64,000 nucleotides of DNA from Picocystis sp. L7 (taxonomy: Eukaryota; Chlorophyta; Picocystophyceae; Picocystales; Picocystaceae): contig QXJR01000022.1 in assembly GCA_020975725.1 (NCBI GenBank), positions 310,001 to 374,000 on the forward strand. The letters run 5' to 3'. This document shows positions 39,332-50,040 of the stretch, in pieces; position 1 is the first letter of the stretch, and each line of letters begins with the position of its first letter. The notes under the pieces are model-generated. The model was not told where the DNA came from, ran no database searches, and saw nothing but the letters and a program-made list of their open reading frames with translations. A program made the translations under genes and the position numbers.

Positions 39332-42080
39332 TTACGTGCGCTGAGCCTTCTTGGGCCTCAAGAAAGGGTTGGTCGGCTTGTCCAACGAATCCCAGTCGCG
39401 TGCATAGGGGTTGCGGTTGGGTGGATCCTGGGAATCGGCCCTCAAGCCGGGCGTGTGAATTTCGTCAAGCGTGTCCATAGCTGGAGAGTCCGTGGGGACC
39501 CGCTTTACCTGAACTGAAGGAGTGGTCGGGTTTGCTTGACGCAGTGTGTCCAGGTGCAACCTGTTCTCCAAGAGGACCTGCAACTTGGAAGATAGCGAAT
39601 ACAGCCTCGACCGATTCGCAAGTTCCAGTGCGCCCTGAAGAGCCTTTTGAAGGTTGAGGGATTCGGCCAGGCTGTACGCGCGTGGAAGGCGATCCGCAGA
39701 ACAAGCCGATGCAAACAACCTCAGCTTGCATTTGTCTGCAGATGCTTGGAGAACACGCATCGCTTCTTCGTGTCCCGGGTTGCGAATGCTATCTGCGAGC
39801 ATCCCCCTTGCATTGTCCAGATTGACGTTGTGCAATAGGTTTTCCTTTTCCAGATCTGCCGTTGCTGCATCTGAAGTAAGAGCGGGCACAGCAAGGTTGA
39901 CCCTGCTTAGGACTGGTCGAGGCATGACCTGAGGGCTTGTTGCAGGAGCTTTACAAATGACGCACTGGAGCTGTGTCGAGGTGATCCCTACAATCCAGTA
40001 CCTTTCGGAAGTACTCTTGCGCTCACTCTTTGCACTAAAGACTGGGGTCCAACTTCCACCAAAGCTAGAATTAAAAAGCACGAGCTCCCCTTCGCTATCG
40101 AAAGTCGCAGGCACGCCAGCTTCGGTCCAACCAACCCATGTCAACTCACTCCCGGGAGAGAGGGGCACTCTTCCGCCGAAAAGCTTATCGTTACCAGACA
40201 AGGTATACACTGCAAATTCAAGCTGCTGCTCCACCCCAGATGGCCCAGACACAGGGCATCCGCAGTGCCAAACAACAAGGAGCCTATCTCCATGGCCAGC
40301 CATGGAAACGATTGGCCCCGGCAGAGCAAGGATCGACGACTGGATACCCCCGACACTAAAAATGCGCAGCAGGTGCTTTGATGTTCCACAAGCAACCCAG
40401 GAATCACCAAGCCCTGTGCAGACCACCTCCTCCCCAACTGGAAGATGAAACATCCACTCATCATTCGACGACCACCCGCTAAAAGGTCTGAATAAGACAA
40501 CGCTATTGGACTTCTCGGACCTCTGCGGAGCAGCAAAAACCGCCCCACTACTCCCCAATGCCGCTACCGTGTACCCATAATAGTCGGTTATCATCGGGAT
40601 CCTTGCTGGATGCTTTGCTGTGTCGTGGAAGGAGATGTCAATGCTGTAATGACCGGATTCAGGAACAAAACGAGACGTGATGCAGCCATCCGTGTTGTAT
40701 GCCAAGAATCTCCTCCCAGATTCAACGGGGGTAACTCCCGGCTGAAAGGCGGCTTGCCTCTGCGGTGCCGGCACAGATGCCGACCCGTAGGTGTTCAGCA
40801 CATCGAAGGGACGGCTTGCTCCCCTCCTTCCGCGCCGCTCACTCTGTGGCTCTGCACCGCCGCGTTCCTTGGTCCCGTCATCAATGAAATCATCCAAGCT
40901 TCCACGTGAGTCATCTTCAAAATCGTGGGGATCGTCCATCTCGTCCCCATCATCATCTGCATCGATTGCTTCATCCGAAAGAAAATCTGCTGGATCTTCG
41001 TTCTCGGCAGAATTTTTCCCTCCATGTTTGTCCCTTGCATCCTGTTTTTTTGCCATCATATCCTTCCACAGGAAGTATTGGCCATCTACATCGAGGACAG
41101 CCAGCACATCATCCTCGGAGCTCCAGGCGATGCTTGCGACACTACTGCCAATATCGGTTTCTGCCATGGCCCTTTCCCTCGCCAGGTTCCAGACAACAAG
41201 CCTTCCCCCAACGTCTGCGGTGGCCAAGAACCGGCCACAATTGGAGACCGCCGCACAAGCCAGTGCTTTCAAGTGCTTGCCCTCACACAGCCTCGATTCC
41301 TGCCAACTTCTTCGGCCAAACTTCCAGACGCATCCGTTGCTTCCCGGAAGATAGATGCATGAGCCATCTTTTGCCCAGGACATTGCACAGGAAGGTGTAG
41401 GTCCGCTTGAAGGGTCGACAGACTTCTTCTTCCTGAACACCGACGTGTTTTCTTCAATGTCCCATATTTCCAATGTCCCATCGTACGACAAGCAGGCCAT
41501 ATAAATGCCTTCGGGATCGTATGCCAAGCTCCTGACTGGCCCAAAGGTTGTCCGTATTTGCCTGAATATGGAATTGTCGGAAAGGGCCACCAGCCGAACA
41601 TGGTCATCCTCTCCTGCTGCCGCGAGGAGCTCCCCATCAGAGCTGAATTCGATTGCATTCACTGGCAAGTTGAACCTTGTGACATTTCCTTCGAACTCCC
41701 CTCCTGGGAAGCAGTACATCTTCAGGTTGTATCATCCCATGGTCAGCGTTTGCCTTGCCGTCGACGTCGAACTCGACGTTCGCTTCTCCACTTCGTTCAG
41801 CACGATCGTCCATCTCGGCGCATACCTTGACCACACAGTCTTCCGAGGCAGAGGCGAATTTCCCTCCTTTGGGATTCGCTGCAACCGTTCGAACGGCTTC
41901 GTCGTGGTACTCGAGCAGTTTCGGCTCTTGTTGTTCGTCCCCTTCCCAGAGCTTCACCAGCGCATCTGCACCGCAGGTCACCATCGCCTCCGTCGCCTCG
42001 TCTTCGTCCCTCTCTTCTCCACGGACGTAGCACACCTGGCAGGCACCTGCCAGGTGCGCGAACGCGCCTTCGATCGCCAT
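39332..42080 (-). CDS. WDHD1: CTF4/WDHD1/AND-1 replisome adaptor
   Basis: Trimeric hub linking CMG helicase to DNA polymerase alpha and cohesion factors. Exon 1 (41826..42080) encodes 85 residues from MAIEGAFAHLAGAC to SASEDCVVK. A 106 bp phase-0 intron (41720..41825, gtatgcgcc...cctgaag) follows. Exon 2 (39332..41719) begins MYCFPGGEFEGNVTRFNLPV. Total 880 residues. N-terminal WD repeats (VRSLAYDPEGIYMACLSYDGTLEIWDI) precede an acidic linker (DDDGDEMDDPHDFEDD). The SepB-like second propeller shows WMFHLPVGEEVVCTGLGDSWVACGTSKHLLRIFSVGG and LPGPIVSMAGHGDRLLVVWH, near-diagnostic for WDHD1. No HMG box is seen at the C-terminus, unlike vertebrates. Confidence 0.95.
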
Positions 42081-42423
42081 CGTCGCGCGCACGTGCTTCG
42101 CTTTCGATCGCCAATGACGAAATCCGAGAATGGCTTCTTCCTTTGGAAAAACCAAAGCACGAAAAAAGGCGCCAAATTCCTTCGATGGAGACGTCCCCCC
42201 AGACCCGAAAACCTTGAACGGGATCCTCCGAAGCTTAACCGGGGATGGTGCGGGTCTCCACGGGGGAAGATCACCGGAAGAAAGGACGGGTACGGGGAGG
42301 GAATTTGATCGGGACACGGACTCGGGTTGGTGGTCCCTTTGGAGGGGATGGTGAACCGGGATCCAACCGATCGAAGCTTCCAATCGTTTTTGGTGGGATG
42401 AGACGCGAATTCGTGCACCTGCC
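42081..42423. promoter_or_regulatory. Divergent promoter between WDHD1 and MRNIP
   Basis: 343 bp between start codons of two genome-maintenance genes. GAAGCTTAACCGGGG at about 42231 resembles the GTTAAC-type words elsewhere. No other signal recognised. Confidence 0.35.
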
Positions 42424-43148
42424 ATGGCCGAGCGCATCGCCGTGCAGTGCTGCGAATGCGAGACGTTCCAAGTGCAACAGGCAAGTGGCCGAGGCGAAAT
42501 TCGGGACACTGGAAGGAGAGAGAGGCCTGAAACGCACGGTGGCTGACGGAACAAGGGCTGCAGGTCAAGAAAACGAACAAGTTCCAGTGTGTGGTGTGCG
42601 GGAAGAAACAATCCGTGAGGAAGGTGTGTGCCATCAGCCACAGTGCGAAAGACGTGCGTGAAGTCGTGCAGAAACTCAACAAGGATCGACTCGAACGTTT
42701 GGAACGGGGGGAGGAGAGAATGGAGGAAATCGAGACCGGCGTGGAGGAGGAACCCACGACCAGCGAAGGAAAAAATGCGCCTTCCCAGCAAGAGTACTGG
42801 AACGCGTTCTTGGAACCACTGGAAGACCAAGTCCACGAAGGAATGGACGGAGAAGACGACGATAGGTACGTGACCGAGCTACCAGATCGAAGCCTCAAAC
42901 GCAAGCGAGGGGAAGCAATGAAGAACCGGAAGGAAATGCGCCAGCAAGATGCCCGGAACAGCCATCATTCGCTTGAGCAGCAGGAACGAACGGAATCTCC
43001 TCAGCTCTGCACGAGCAATTGGGAAGCAGGCAAGGTCAATCCACTGCAAGGTAGAAAGCGAGAGGTGAGGCCGCCAGCGACGAAACCAAAGCCAGCAGTT
43101 GCTGGCGCCTGGGCTGAATTTTTGGGAGACGAGGACGAACAATTTTGA
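42424..43148 (+). CDS. MRNIP: MRN complex-interacting protein (MRNIP) homologue
   Basis: In animals MRNIP binds the MRE11-RAD50-NBS1 complex in DNA damage responses. Exon 1 (42424..42480) encodes MAERIAVQCCECETFQVQQ. Exon 2 (42564..43148) begins VKKTNKFQCVVCGKKQSVRKV. The joined N-terminus reproduces the family zinc ribbon: CCEC plus FQV-QQVKK, CVVCGKKQS, and then VREVVQKLN. The 83 bp intron (42481..42563) starts cag|gcaagt and ends ctgcag, so it is GC-AG. No GT alternative keeps the frame. The rest is acidic and basic low-complexity with EYWNAFL and a C-terminal AWAEFLGDEDEQF. 213 residues. Confidence 0.9.
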
Positions 43149-43264
43149 CGCCATTGCCGCACAAATCACGGTGTGCTGGCTGCACATTTATTTCCGGAGC
43201 ACGCCTGTGTCATTTGCATTTATTTCCCGGCGCTGGACAGCGTCGTGCGATTTCAGGAGGACCT

Positions 43265-43933
43265 TCACTTTCCGATGCGTTTCATGATCTGTTTGCTATT
43301 TCCCGTGCACACCACCTGGCCCTCGTCAATGTAGCTCACGCAATCTGCATGTGGTAGTTCTTCCAACCTGTGCGTCACCCAGATGGCGGTGACGTTATTT
43401 TCATCGACGACCTGCTTGATGGCTTTCAATACACTGAACTGGTCGCCTTCGTCCAGGAAGGTCGTCAGCTCGTCCAGCAGGAGCAAGTCGGCATCCTGGG
43501 CCAGCACGCCTGCGATGGCCACCCTCTGCTTCTGTCCTCCGGACAGCGTGTCGACAGGTGCGCCGAAGAAATCTTCCATGCGCACCTTCCTCAGCGCTAG
43601 CAGGGCAGCGGCCTTCATCTGTTCGTTGTCCATGTCCCTGTTGCCGAGTCCAAAGGCCACGTCTGCAGACACGGTGGGCAGGAACACCTGATGGTCCGGA
43701 TTTTGGAACACAAATCCCACGGAACGCGCGTCTACGTCCAGCTGTCCTTGCTCGAGGTCCACCATCTTCGCGATCGCCTTCAACAGCGTGGACTTTCCGC
43801 ATCCGTTCGCACCCACGATCATGTGCAGATCGCCTCGTCTCACCTCCAGGTCCAAACCTCTCAGCACGTGTCGCTTCTGTCCCTCTCGACCGAAAGAAAC
43901 GCGGAGCTGACGTGCGCGCACCGCCATCGCCAT
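43265..43933 (-). CDS. ABCI10: ABC transporter ATPase, ABCI10/ECF-type
   Basis: Stand-alone ATP-binding subunit of 222 residues. Walker A GANGCGKST is at 41-49, the Q-loop is FVFQNPDHQVFLP, the signature is LSGGQKQRVAIAG, Walker B is LLLLDELTTFLD and the H-loop THR. QNPDHQVFLPTV is typical of CbiO/EcfA-like ATPases. In plants the ABCI10-12 set resembles a bacterial ECF module in the plastid. Start at MAMAVRARQ (43933), with an alternative at MELSEGRPRG (43969). No long transit peptide is visible. Its membrane partner is not in this window. Intronless. Confidence 0.9.
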   Translation of the reverse strand: MAMAVRARQLRVSFGREGQKRHVLRGLDLEVRRGDLHMIVGANGCGKSTLLKAIAKMVDLEQGQLDVDARSVGFVFQNPDHQVFLPTVSADVAFGLGNRDMDNEQMKAAALLALRKVRMEDFFGAPVDTLSGGQKQRVAIAGVLAQDADLLLLDELTTFLDEGDQFSVLKAIKQVVDENNVTAIWVTHRLEELPHADCVSYIDEGQVVCTGNSKQIMKRIGK

Positions 43934-45513
43934 CCTCGTTCCCCTCGGCCTCCCTTCGCTTAACTCCATGGTAAACACCAGGGTGCACGTGGGAGGCATG
44001 AAAGGAAGGAGCACGATTTGAAAGGGAGCCCCCTTGGGGTCGACGGGCTCGAACCAAGGAGGGAAGCATGCACCCATGGCGAAGAGGAAGGATGGCACGT
44101 CGGATTCGACGAGGCGGATCATAGGCCGAGCAACAAGCCGTTTGCCTTGCGTTGGTGTGGAAGGTCGATGGCATGGGCAGGAAGCGGCCATGGCGACTAG
44201 GATTGCAAAGTCGGACAGAGCACACTCGGTTCCATGAACTGGACGGTTCTGTCGAACCAACACTCATGCACCGGACATGGCTCATCTAGAAGGGAACTTG
44301 ACCAAACACTCCTGTTCGACCCAACCATGCATTGCAAAAGTGTTTGAAACCACGCGCAATGCTTAGCATCCATACATAGCTCGATGTAAGCGAAAGCATG
44401 CAATCCATGCACATCTGTCCTAGCACAAGATGGTCGGTGTGGAAATGTTGCGCCGCTCCAAGCGGGTGTTCGAACAATAGCAACGGGCGTTCTTCTTGCG
44501 AGGGCCGCTCCTTTGCATGCAATGTCTTGATCGGCTTGTGTCCCATCTTAAGGGCCAAGCGCCCCCATTCCCCTTGCATGAGCGCAAGATGCGTTCGCCC
44601 ACCTTCCAGGGATGTGTTTCATCATCCGCATCCTTCACGTCGAGTGGGCATGTCCAAGCACCTTTGGCCACTCTTTCTGCTTTCCATCCTGTTTCCCAAT
44701 GGACAATCCGTTCCACAAGGAGAATCTTCGACTTCCTTTGCGTCCGTCGGCTCTGCACCTCTCTCGCACGGTCCAACCGTCCGACGGCGTGTGTCGTGCA
44801 ATCTTCTTCCATGTAGGATGTTGCATGCCGTGCTTTTCTTCCGCTTTGCCATCTTCCACATCCGTCCGACCTCCCATTGTCGCTAAAGCTTGGGGTTAAC
44901 TTTCGCTTCGTTCGTGCCACCTGTCACCATCCGCACGAATACGGATGGGTGAATTATACTAAACCAAGTGCACAACCATCTTCGCCTCCATTCGCGATGG
45001 ACAACCTCGCACTTTACGGCGGTTTCGACCAGGTCCGTCCTCCTTTGCGCATCCTGGAGGAGGGTGTGGACCGGGAGGTGTAGATGGAAGTACGGGCGGC
45101 AAAGCAATGGAATGAACGGAAGGTGACCGACGCCGCGGCGGTGGTCCTCGGAAGAGGAAGGAGAGGACAAACATGAAGGAACCGACACAATAATGGCTCA
45201 CATTGGATTACGAATGCCTATTGGAAGCCTTCGCGAAGATCATAGCCTACCTCATCGTACAAGGGGGAAGGTCGAAGCGAGGATTGCATGTTGAGCAGAG
45301 GAGAGGCGGTAGAAGGAGGAAAGTGGATGGAATGAAAACGAAATCGAAAAGGAAGAAGAACTGGCGTGCATGGCCGGACGTCCTTGCTTGTCAAGTTGAG
45401 TCTTTGGTCTATCAAAGCAGACGTACTGGATTGGCGGGGATAAAATCGCACGTGGATGAGAGACGGATTCCGGTAGGAACCAATTGCAAAGCGGAGGGGA
45501 AGAGAGAGCATGG
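43934..45513. other. Gene-poor spacer
   Basis: About 1.6 kb between divergent (ABC gene) and downstream (channel 3' end) features, without a recognised gene. CTTAACTCC lies next to the ABC start at about 43960, and TTGGGGTTAACTTTCG at 44890. A B-box-like GGGCTCGAACC at 44046 has no tRNA fold around it. No terminal repeats found. Confidence 0.45.
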
Positions 45514-47661
45514 TCATTGCGGGACAGCACGGTGCCGAAAGCTACCACTGGGCGGTCCATGTGCATCTCCGATGGCCTTGAGCACGTCATGGACCATGTG
45601 GTCCATCTTCTCCTCCAGTCCGGCGTGGATGGACTTCACGCTTGCTTCGAGACGATTCACTTGCTCCTGGAGGGACAAAACCACGATGGATGATTGGGAA
45701 GAAGACGAAGAACCTTCCCTTGGATCCCTCCAAGCACCGCCCTGCGGCGTTGCTAAGACCCGCTCTTTCGCATCTTTCAAAACTGTTTCCACTTCGGACA
45801 AGGATACGTTGCCAGAGGATTCTCGTCGACACTTAACCTTTCGCACCTTGGCGTTGATGCGGGCCAAAGAGTAGGCCTTCACACCATGGATGTCTTCCTC
45901 AAACTGACGCTCCAGTTGCTTCATACTTAAATGGCTCATCTGATAAAGCTCACACGATGTTGCAGCCCGGAGATGGGAAATCTCCACACCGGAGGCTTGG
46001 AGACATTCTCTACCAACGTATTCCCCTGCCCTGAGATGAAGAGAGAACTCTTGAAGATCCTCGCTCCCAGCCTCTTTTTCTGCAAGTGATCGGCAGTTGA
46101 TCTCCAAAGTGCCGCTGGAGACGAAAAACATTGCCTGAGAAAACATGCCATCTATGGCCAAGTAGTCGTCCTCCAAGCAAATCTGACCATCGAGTTTAGC
46201 CAACATTTCAGCAAAGAAAAATTCATTGCGACTCAGCCATGGCGATATCTCGCTCAATTTCCCAACGAAAGACTTATGCATATTCACAAGAACCTCACCT
46301 CTGAAGTTTGGTGGCAACTCTTTCGTCATTTCCCGCGCATTGATGCCGTGAGTCTGATAGTTAGCCCTGGCATGGTATACGAGCATTTTTTTGAGGATGT
46401 TCTTGTTGATGTCATAGAATTTGGCAAAGTTTCTTATAGCACTGGCTCTCTCATTGAATCGAGCGTTTGTCGCATCAAAACAGTGGATCAGGACCACAAC
46501 GTTGCCAATTATGGTGGCATACATGATTGCACCAAACAACATCACAAAAACTGTAAAAATCCTTTCAGCGTTCGTGCTTGGTGGAATGTCGCCATGCCCT
46601 ACAGTAGTGAGTGTTGACAGGGACCAATAATAGGACGCCACATACTGGGTCCATGCTCCAGCTTCGGGTAAGATTCGGATTGTTTCGTTGTCTGTCCTAG
46701 TTACGGTGACTGGGGATGTGGAATCCAGCCTCCAGGCTCTGTGCTCAGGGTGTCTTTCCTGAATGCAAGAAACCACACCGTTGACCTTATGCAGGGTCCC
46801 AACTTCTTCTGGAAGAGTAGGGACAAACTTGCCGTCTATCCAATTCCCTGCTCCTTTCATGGTTTGGCAAAGGCCACTGTTGACAAGCCAAACACTGCCA
46901 GACCATTCATTCCCTTGCGATTGGAATCTTCCCAGGAAAACCCAAGAACATGCCACCCAATGGGCAAACAAGGCGAAAGCAGCAAGAAGGTACATTATCC
47001 GTAGTTTTTTTGCTGCAACAAATCGATCGATCTTTTTCGACAACCGGCTCAGCCTGAGGAGCCGCGGCAATTTGAAGAGATTGAGCACGGACAAGCTAAG
47101 ATTGACTTTTGCTGCTATTGCAAACAACTCAAAGGGGAAAACCGCAACCAGATCTGCCCAAAACCAGAGTCTAAGGTATCTTTTCCTTATTTCTTTCCTA
47201 CTGGTGATCTCCTGGCCATGTTTGTTGATGTATGCTGTCCTGAAGGTCAGCAAGATATCCATCAGAAAAAAGAAATCGCCGATGTAATCTGCTGCTTCTT
47301 GCAGTGGTCTTCGCTCCACCAAGAACGCAAAGCTCCATGGTATCATTATCGAATTGTATATGACAATGCTGATGATCCACCAATCCCACCTTGACTTCCA
47401 CAGAGATGCAGCAGGGATGATCCACTCTGGTTTTCCCAGGGGAACTTCCATCCCAGCTTCCCCATCCACCAATACTTCCGTTCCACTGAAGGAATGCTTA
47501 CTCATCCCTTTCAGAAAACACTCCGCTCCGATTTCAGGGCTCTCGCATCCCATCGATGGTTGGGACTCGTCGAATTCCTCTCTTTGCAGCAGTTCCTTTT
47601 CTTGGCTGTTGGAGCCAGCCTCCCTCGCGTGCCTCCTTATGTTCGCTGAGAAGAAGGCCAT
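45514..47661 (-). CDS. Voltage-gated K+ channel with cyclic-nucleotide-binding domain (EAG/HCN/CNG superfamily)
   Basis: 715 residues with six membrane helices: S1 about 91-113, S2 125-143, S3 165-183, S4 193-216 (FKLPRLLRLSRLSKKIDR, voltage-sensor arginines), S5 221-243, S6 366-393. The pore helix and filter read SLSTLTTVGHGDI (352-358), GHG replacing the usual GYG/GFG. The S5-pore linker is unusually long (about 100 residues with several Cys). The C-linker (TKELPPNFRGEVLVNMHKSFV) and a CNBD with ICLEDDYLAIDGMFSQAMFFVSSGTLEI follow, then a short coiled coil (VVLSLQEQVNRLEASVKSIHAGLEEK). Ligand gating is not certain, as the phosphate-binding cassette is poorly conserved. Intronless. Confidence 0.92.
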   Translation of the reverse strand: MAFFSANIRRHAREAGSNSQEKELLQREEFDESQPSMGCESPEIGAECFLKGMSKHSFSGTEVLVDGEAGMEVPLGKPEWIIPAASLWKSRWDWWIISIVIYNSIMIPWSFAFLVERRPLQEAADYIGDFFFLMDILLTFRTAYINKHGQEITSRKEIRKRYLRLWFWADLVAVFPFELFAIAAKVNLSLSVLNLFKLPRLLRLSRLSKKIDRFVAAKKLRIMYLLAAFALFAHWVACSWVFLGRFQSQGNEWSGSVWLVNSGLCQTMKGAGNWIDGKFVPTLPEEVGTLHKVNGVVSCIQERHPEHRAWRLDSTSPVTVTRTDNETIRILPEAGAWTQYVASYYWSLSTLTTVGHGDIPPSTNAERIFTVFVMLFGAIMYATIIGNVVVLIHCFDATNARFNERASAIRNFAKFYDINKNILKKMLVYHARANYQTHGINAREMTKELPPNFRGEVLVNMHKSFVGKLSEISPWLSRNEFFFAEMLAKLDGQICLEDDYLAIDGMFSQAMFFVSSGTLEINCRSLAEKEAGSEDLQEFSLHLRAGEYVGRECLQASGVEISHLRAATSCELYQMSHLSMKQLERQFEEDIHGVKAYSLARINAKVRKVKCRRESSGNVSLSEVETVLKDAKERVLATPQGGAWRDPREGSSSSSQSSIVVLSLQEQVNRLEASVKSIHAGLEEKMDHMVHDVLKAIGDAHGPPSGSFRHRAVPQ

Positions 47662-47835
47662 TTACTTCCCCAACGAAGAACGTTCAGCACTTCAGGTACG
47701 CGTTTACACCCATGGGAAAGGTGTCGTGGCAGAGACGAGTCGGACGAGACGGAATCCTGCGCACCACATGTGGCCTAAATCAAGGACATGCCGACAGCAC
47801 CCTCGACCTACGACCGACGCAGTGGAGAATATTCT

Positions 47836-50040
47836 CTATCCGCGGGGGAAGCCTGATTCTGGTGACTCGCTTTCTTCCAGGATGGGCGATCCCTGGAGGC
47901 GATGCCTGATGTCCTGAAGCTGATGCAGCGCTTCATCCTTCTCTCTGCGAAGTAGGGATACTCGTGTCCCTAGTGACTTCAAAATGTCACGCCATCTCGA
48001 CTTTGCCCTGCCTAAGCGGGACGCAGTAGCTCTTGACGTGCCCTCTGAAGCTTCTACCTTACCTTGCAGTTCTTCGATGAGCTTTTGCTGGCCTGAAATA
48101 AGCTTTTTCATGTCGTTAAACGACCTTGTCTCTTTCTCTGCAGAATTCTGTCCACTAGCACCGTGGGGAATGCTTTCCAGGGCTGTCAGCTTACGTTGGC
48201 ATTGCTGCAGCCTCTCTTCGGCATCCAATCGATTTCTTCTTTCGGATTCCAACTCCATGCTGTGTGAAGATTTCAATGCTTTCATTTCAGCACGCAATTG
48301 CAAAATTTTGTCTTCAGACTCTTTGAGGAGCCTGTTGAAAGTCCTGCGTTCCCTTTCGAATTGTTCAGCAGGCGTGAATTTCCTAGAGAGGCAGTCCACA
48401 TTGTCCTTCAGCTTTTCAAGCGCGTCTTTGCTGGCATACAACTGCTGCGACTGAACCTCAACTTTCTGGTTATACGACTCGACCAATGATTCTAGCTGCT
48501 TCTTGCTTTCTTCGTATTGGCTTTTGCTTTGAATCCCTGCGTTCTCCGACTCAGCGAGCCTTCTTTGGAGTTCATCGACCTCTTCTACCAGAGCATCTGC
48601 CTGCCTTTCCTTATCCTTAATCGCATCATTGGCACGTTGAAGGGATCGTTCAAGCATCCTCCTGTACCTCTGCACTTTTTTCTGTAAGGAGCAGCTCTGC
48701 GCATCAAGATGCAGGACCTTTTCCATCCATGCCTTTATTTCGGACAGATGTTGCGCAGTACGATCCACTGTTCCTGCTGCTAATTCTTCCAGGCTTCCTG
48801 CAAGCTTCTCCACCTGCATTTGAAGCCGTTCTTTCTTCTCAATTTCATCGTGCAACAAAAGTTGGGTCCTTTCAATTTGTTCTGCTTGCAACTCTACCTT
48901 ACGCTGTGCTCGAAGCCGTTCTTCCTTCTCCTCGTCCATGCGTTTGCGGAGCTTGTGTATTTTCTGCCTTGAGTTCGAGCAACATGATGTTTGCCCCGTC
49001 TGGATTGAGCGAGTATCATTGTGCTGGACCAACTCTTGACCTGTTTCGCCTTTATTCCTGACCGCAACGATCTTGGATGCTTTCCCCTGGTCGACGCATG
49101 ATCTGTTGAATATTTGTCCATCTTTGTTGTGTTCATCGGTTGTTGCGATCATGGCTGTAAGCTTTTCAGGTTCGCAATTCTCAAAGTTAATCTGATCCTC
49201 TGGCCATGATACGGAGAGCTCCGGGGATAATTGCCTGAACATGGACTCTTGTTCTTCTTGCATTGCTCTTGTCTGGCAACGGGTGCTTGAATCCGGATGG
49301 CCAGGGCTGGCCTCCTTGCTAGAACGCTCCGCTTGCTCCATGCGATCAACTGGACCAAACATTTGGCCGTTTTTGCTGCTTGATTCATGGTGTGGAGCAG
49401 CCACCCGTTCCGATGCTGCTTCCCTATCGTCTATGAAGTTTGAGAATGATCTAGGAATTACCTTCCCATCCAGGTAGTGCAGATCAGGCAGTATCCTGTG
49501 TAGGAAGTTGATCAACGAATGCTCGGGTCCCACGTCGTTGCCATCCAAAGCACCTGTTTCTCGGAGTCGGAGGGTTTTCAACTGATGGAATCCAGACAAA
49601 TGGACCAGTTGCTCTTGGCCTTGCAGGCGGTTGTTCCGCAGATCCAGCACTTTTAGCGTCATGCGTAATTTGCCATGCGAAAACTCCTTCAACCCCTCAA
49701 TCAAGTTGTGTGCGAGACGCAGTTCTTGCAGGCTGTCAAGGTGTCCTAGTCCGTCCAAGTTCCGGATCCTGTTGCTGCTCAGTTCCAAAGTGCGCAAACG
49801 TTTTAGTGCACGCAAGGCACTGATGTCGGTCAAGCAGTTTGAGGACAGGTCTAGATCGACCAAGCCTTTCAGGTTCTCAACCCCTCGAAGGTTGGAAAGT
49901 CGGTTCCCGTGCAGGCAAAGCTTTCGTAGCCTTCCTTCCTTTGCGTGGACCCTTTCGTGGACCTGTTGAAACTTCGTGATGCCCATCCCAATGAAGCTCC
50001 CTTCTTCATCGAGTGTGCTTTTATCTCGACCATGGCCCAT
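47836..50040 (-). CDS. LRRCC1: LRR and coiled-coil protein, LRRCC1/VFL1-like
   Basis: 734 residues. Residues about 35-190 hold five to six SDS22-type leucine-rich repeats (LRKLCLHGNRLSNLRGVENL, LVDLDLSSNCLTDISALRAL, LRTLELSSNRIRNLDGLGHL, LQELRLAHNLIEGL) ending with the cap HRILPDLHYLDGKVIP. A disordered linker follows, then nearly 400 residues of coiled coil from about residue 345. The same order occurs in LRRCC1 of animals and VFL1 of Chlamydomonas, a basal-body protein needed for flagellar number. Other LRR coiled-coil proteins could look similar, so the assignment is tentative. Intronless. Confidence 0.75.
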   Translation of the reverse strand: MGHGRDKSTLDEEGSFIGMGITKFQQVHERVHAKEGRLRKLCLHGNRLSNLRGVENLKGLVDLDLSSNCLTDISALRALKRLRTLELSSNRIRNLDGLGHLDSLQELRLAHNLIEGLKEFSHGKLRMTLKVLDLRNNRLQGQEQLVHLSGFHQLKTLRLRETGALDGNDVGPEHSLINFLHRILPDLHYLDGKVIPRSFSNFIDDREAASERVAAPHHESSSKNGQMFGPVDRMEQAERSSKEASPGHPDSSTRCQTRAMQEEQESMFRQLSPELSVSWPEDQINFENCEPEKLTAMIATTDEHNKDGQIFNRSCVDQGKASKIVAVRNKGETGQELVQHNDTRSIQTGQTSCCSNSRQKIHKLRKRMDEEKEERLRAQRKVELQAEQIERTQLLLHDEIEKKERLQMQVEKLAGSLEELAAGTVDRTAQHLSEIKAWMEKVLHLDAQSCSLQKKVQRYRRMLERSLQRANDAIKDKERQADALVEEVDELQRRLAESENAGIQSKSQYEESKKQLESLVESYNQKVEVQSQQLYASKDALEKLKDNVDCLSRKFTPAEQFERERRTFNRLLKESEDKILQLRAEMKALKSSHSMELESERRNRLDAEERLQQCQRKLTALESIPHGASGQNSAEKETRSFNDMKKLISGQQKLIEELQGKVEASEGTSRATASRLGRAKSRWRDILKSLGTRVSLLRREKDEALHQLQDIRHRLQGSPILEESESPESGFPRG

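Noticed and set aside
44030-44110. Second B-box-like word GGGCTCGAACC
   Set aside because: The T-stem does not pair and no A box lies at the required distance.
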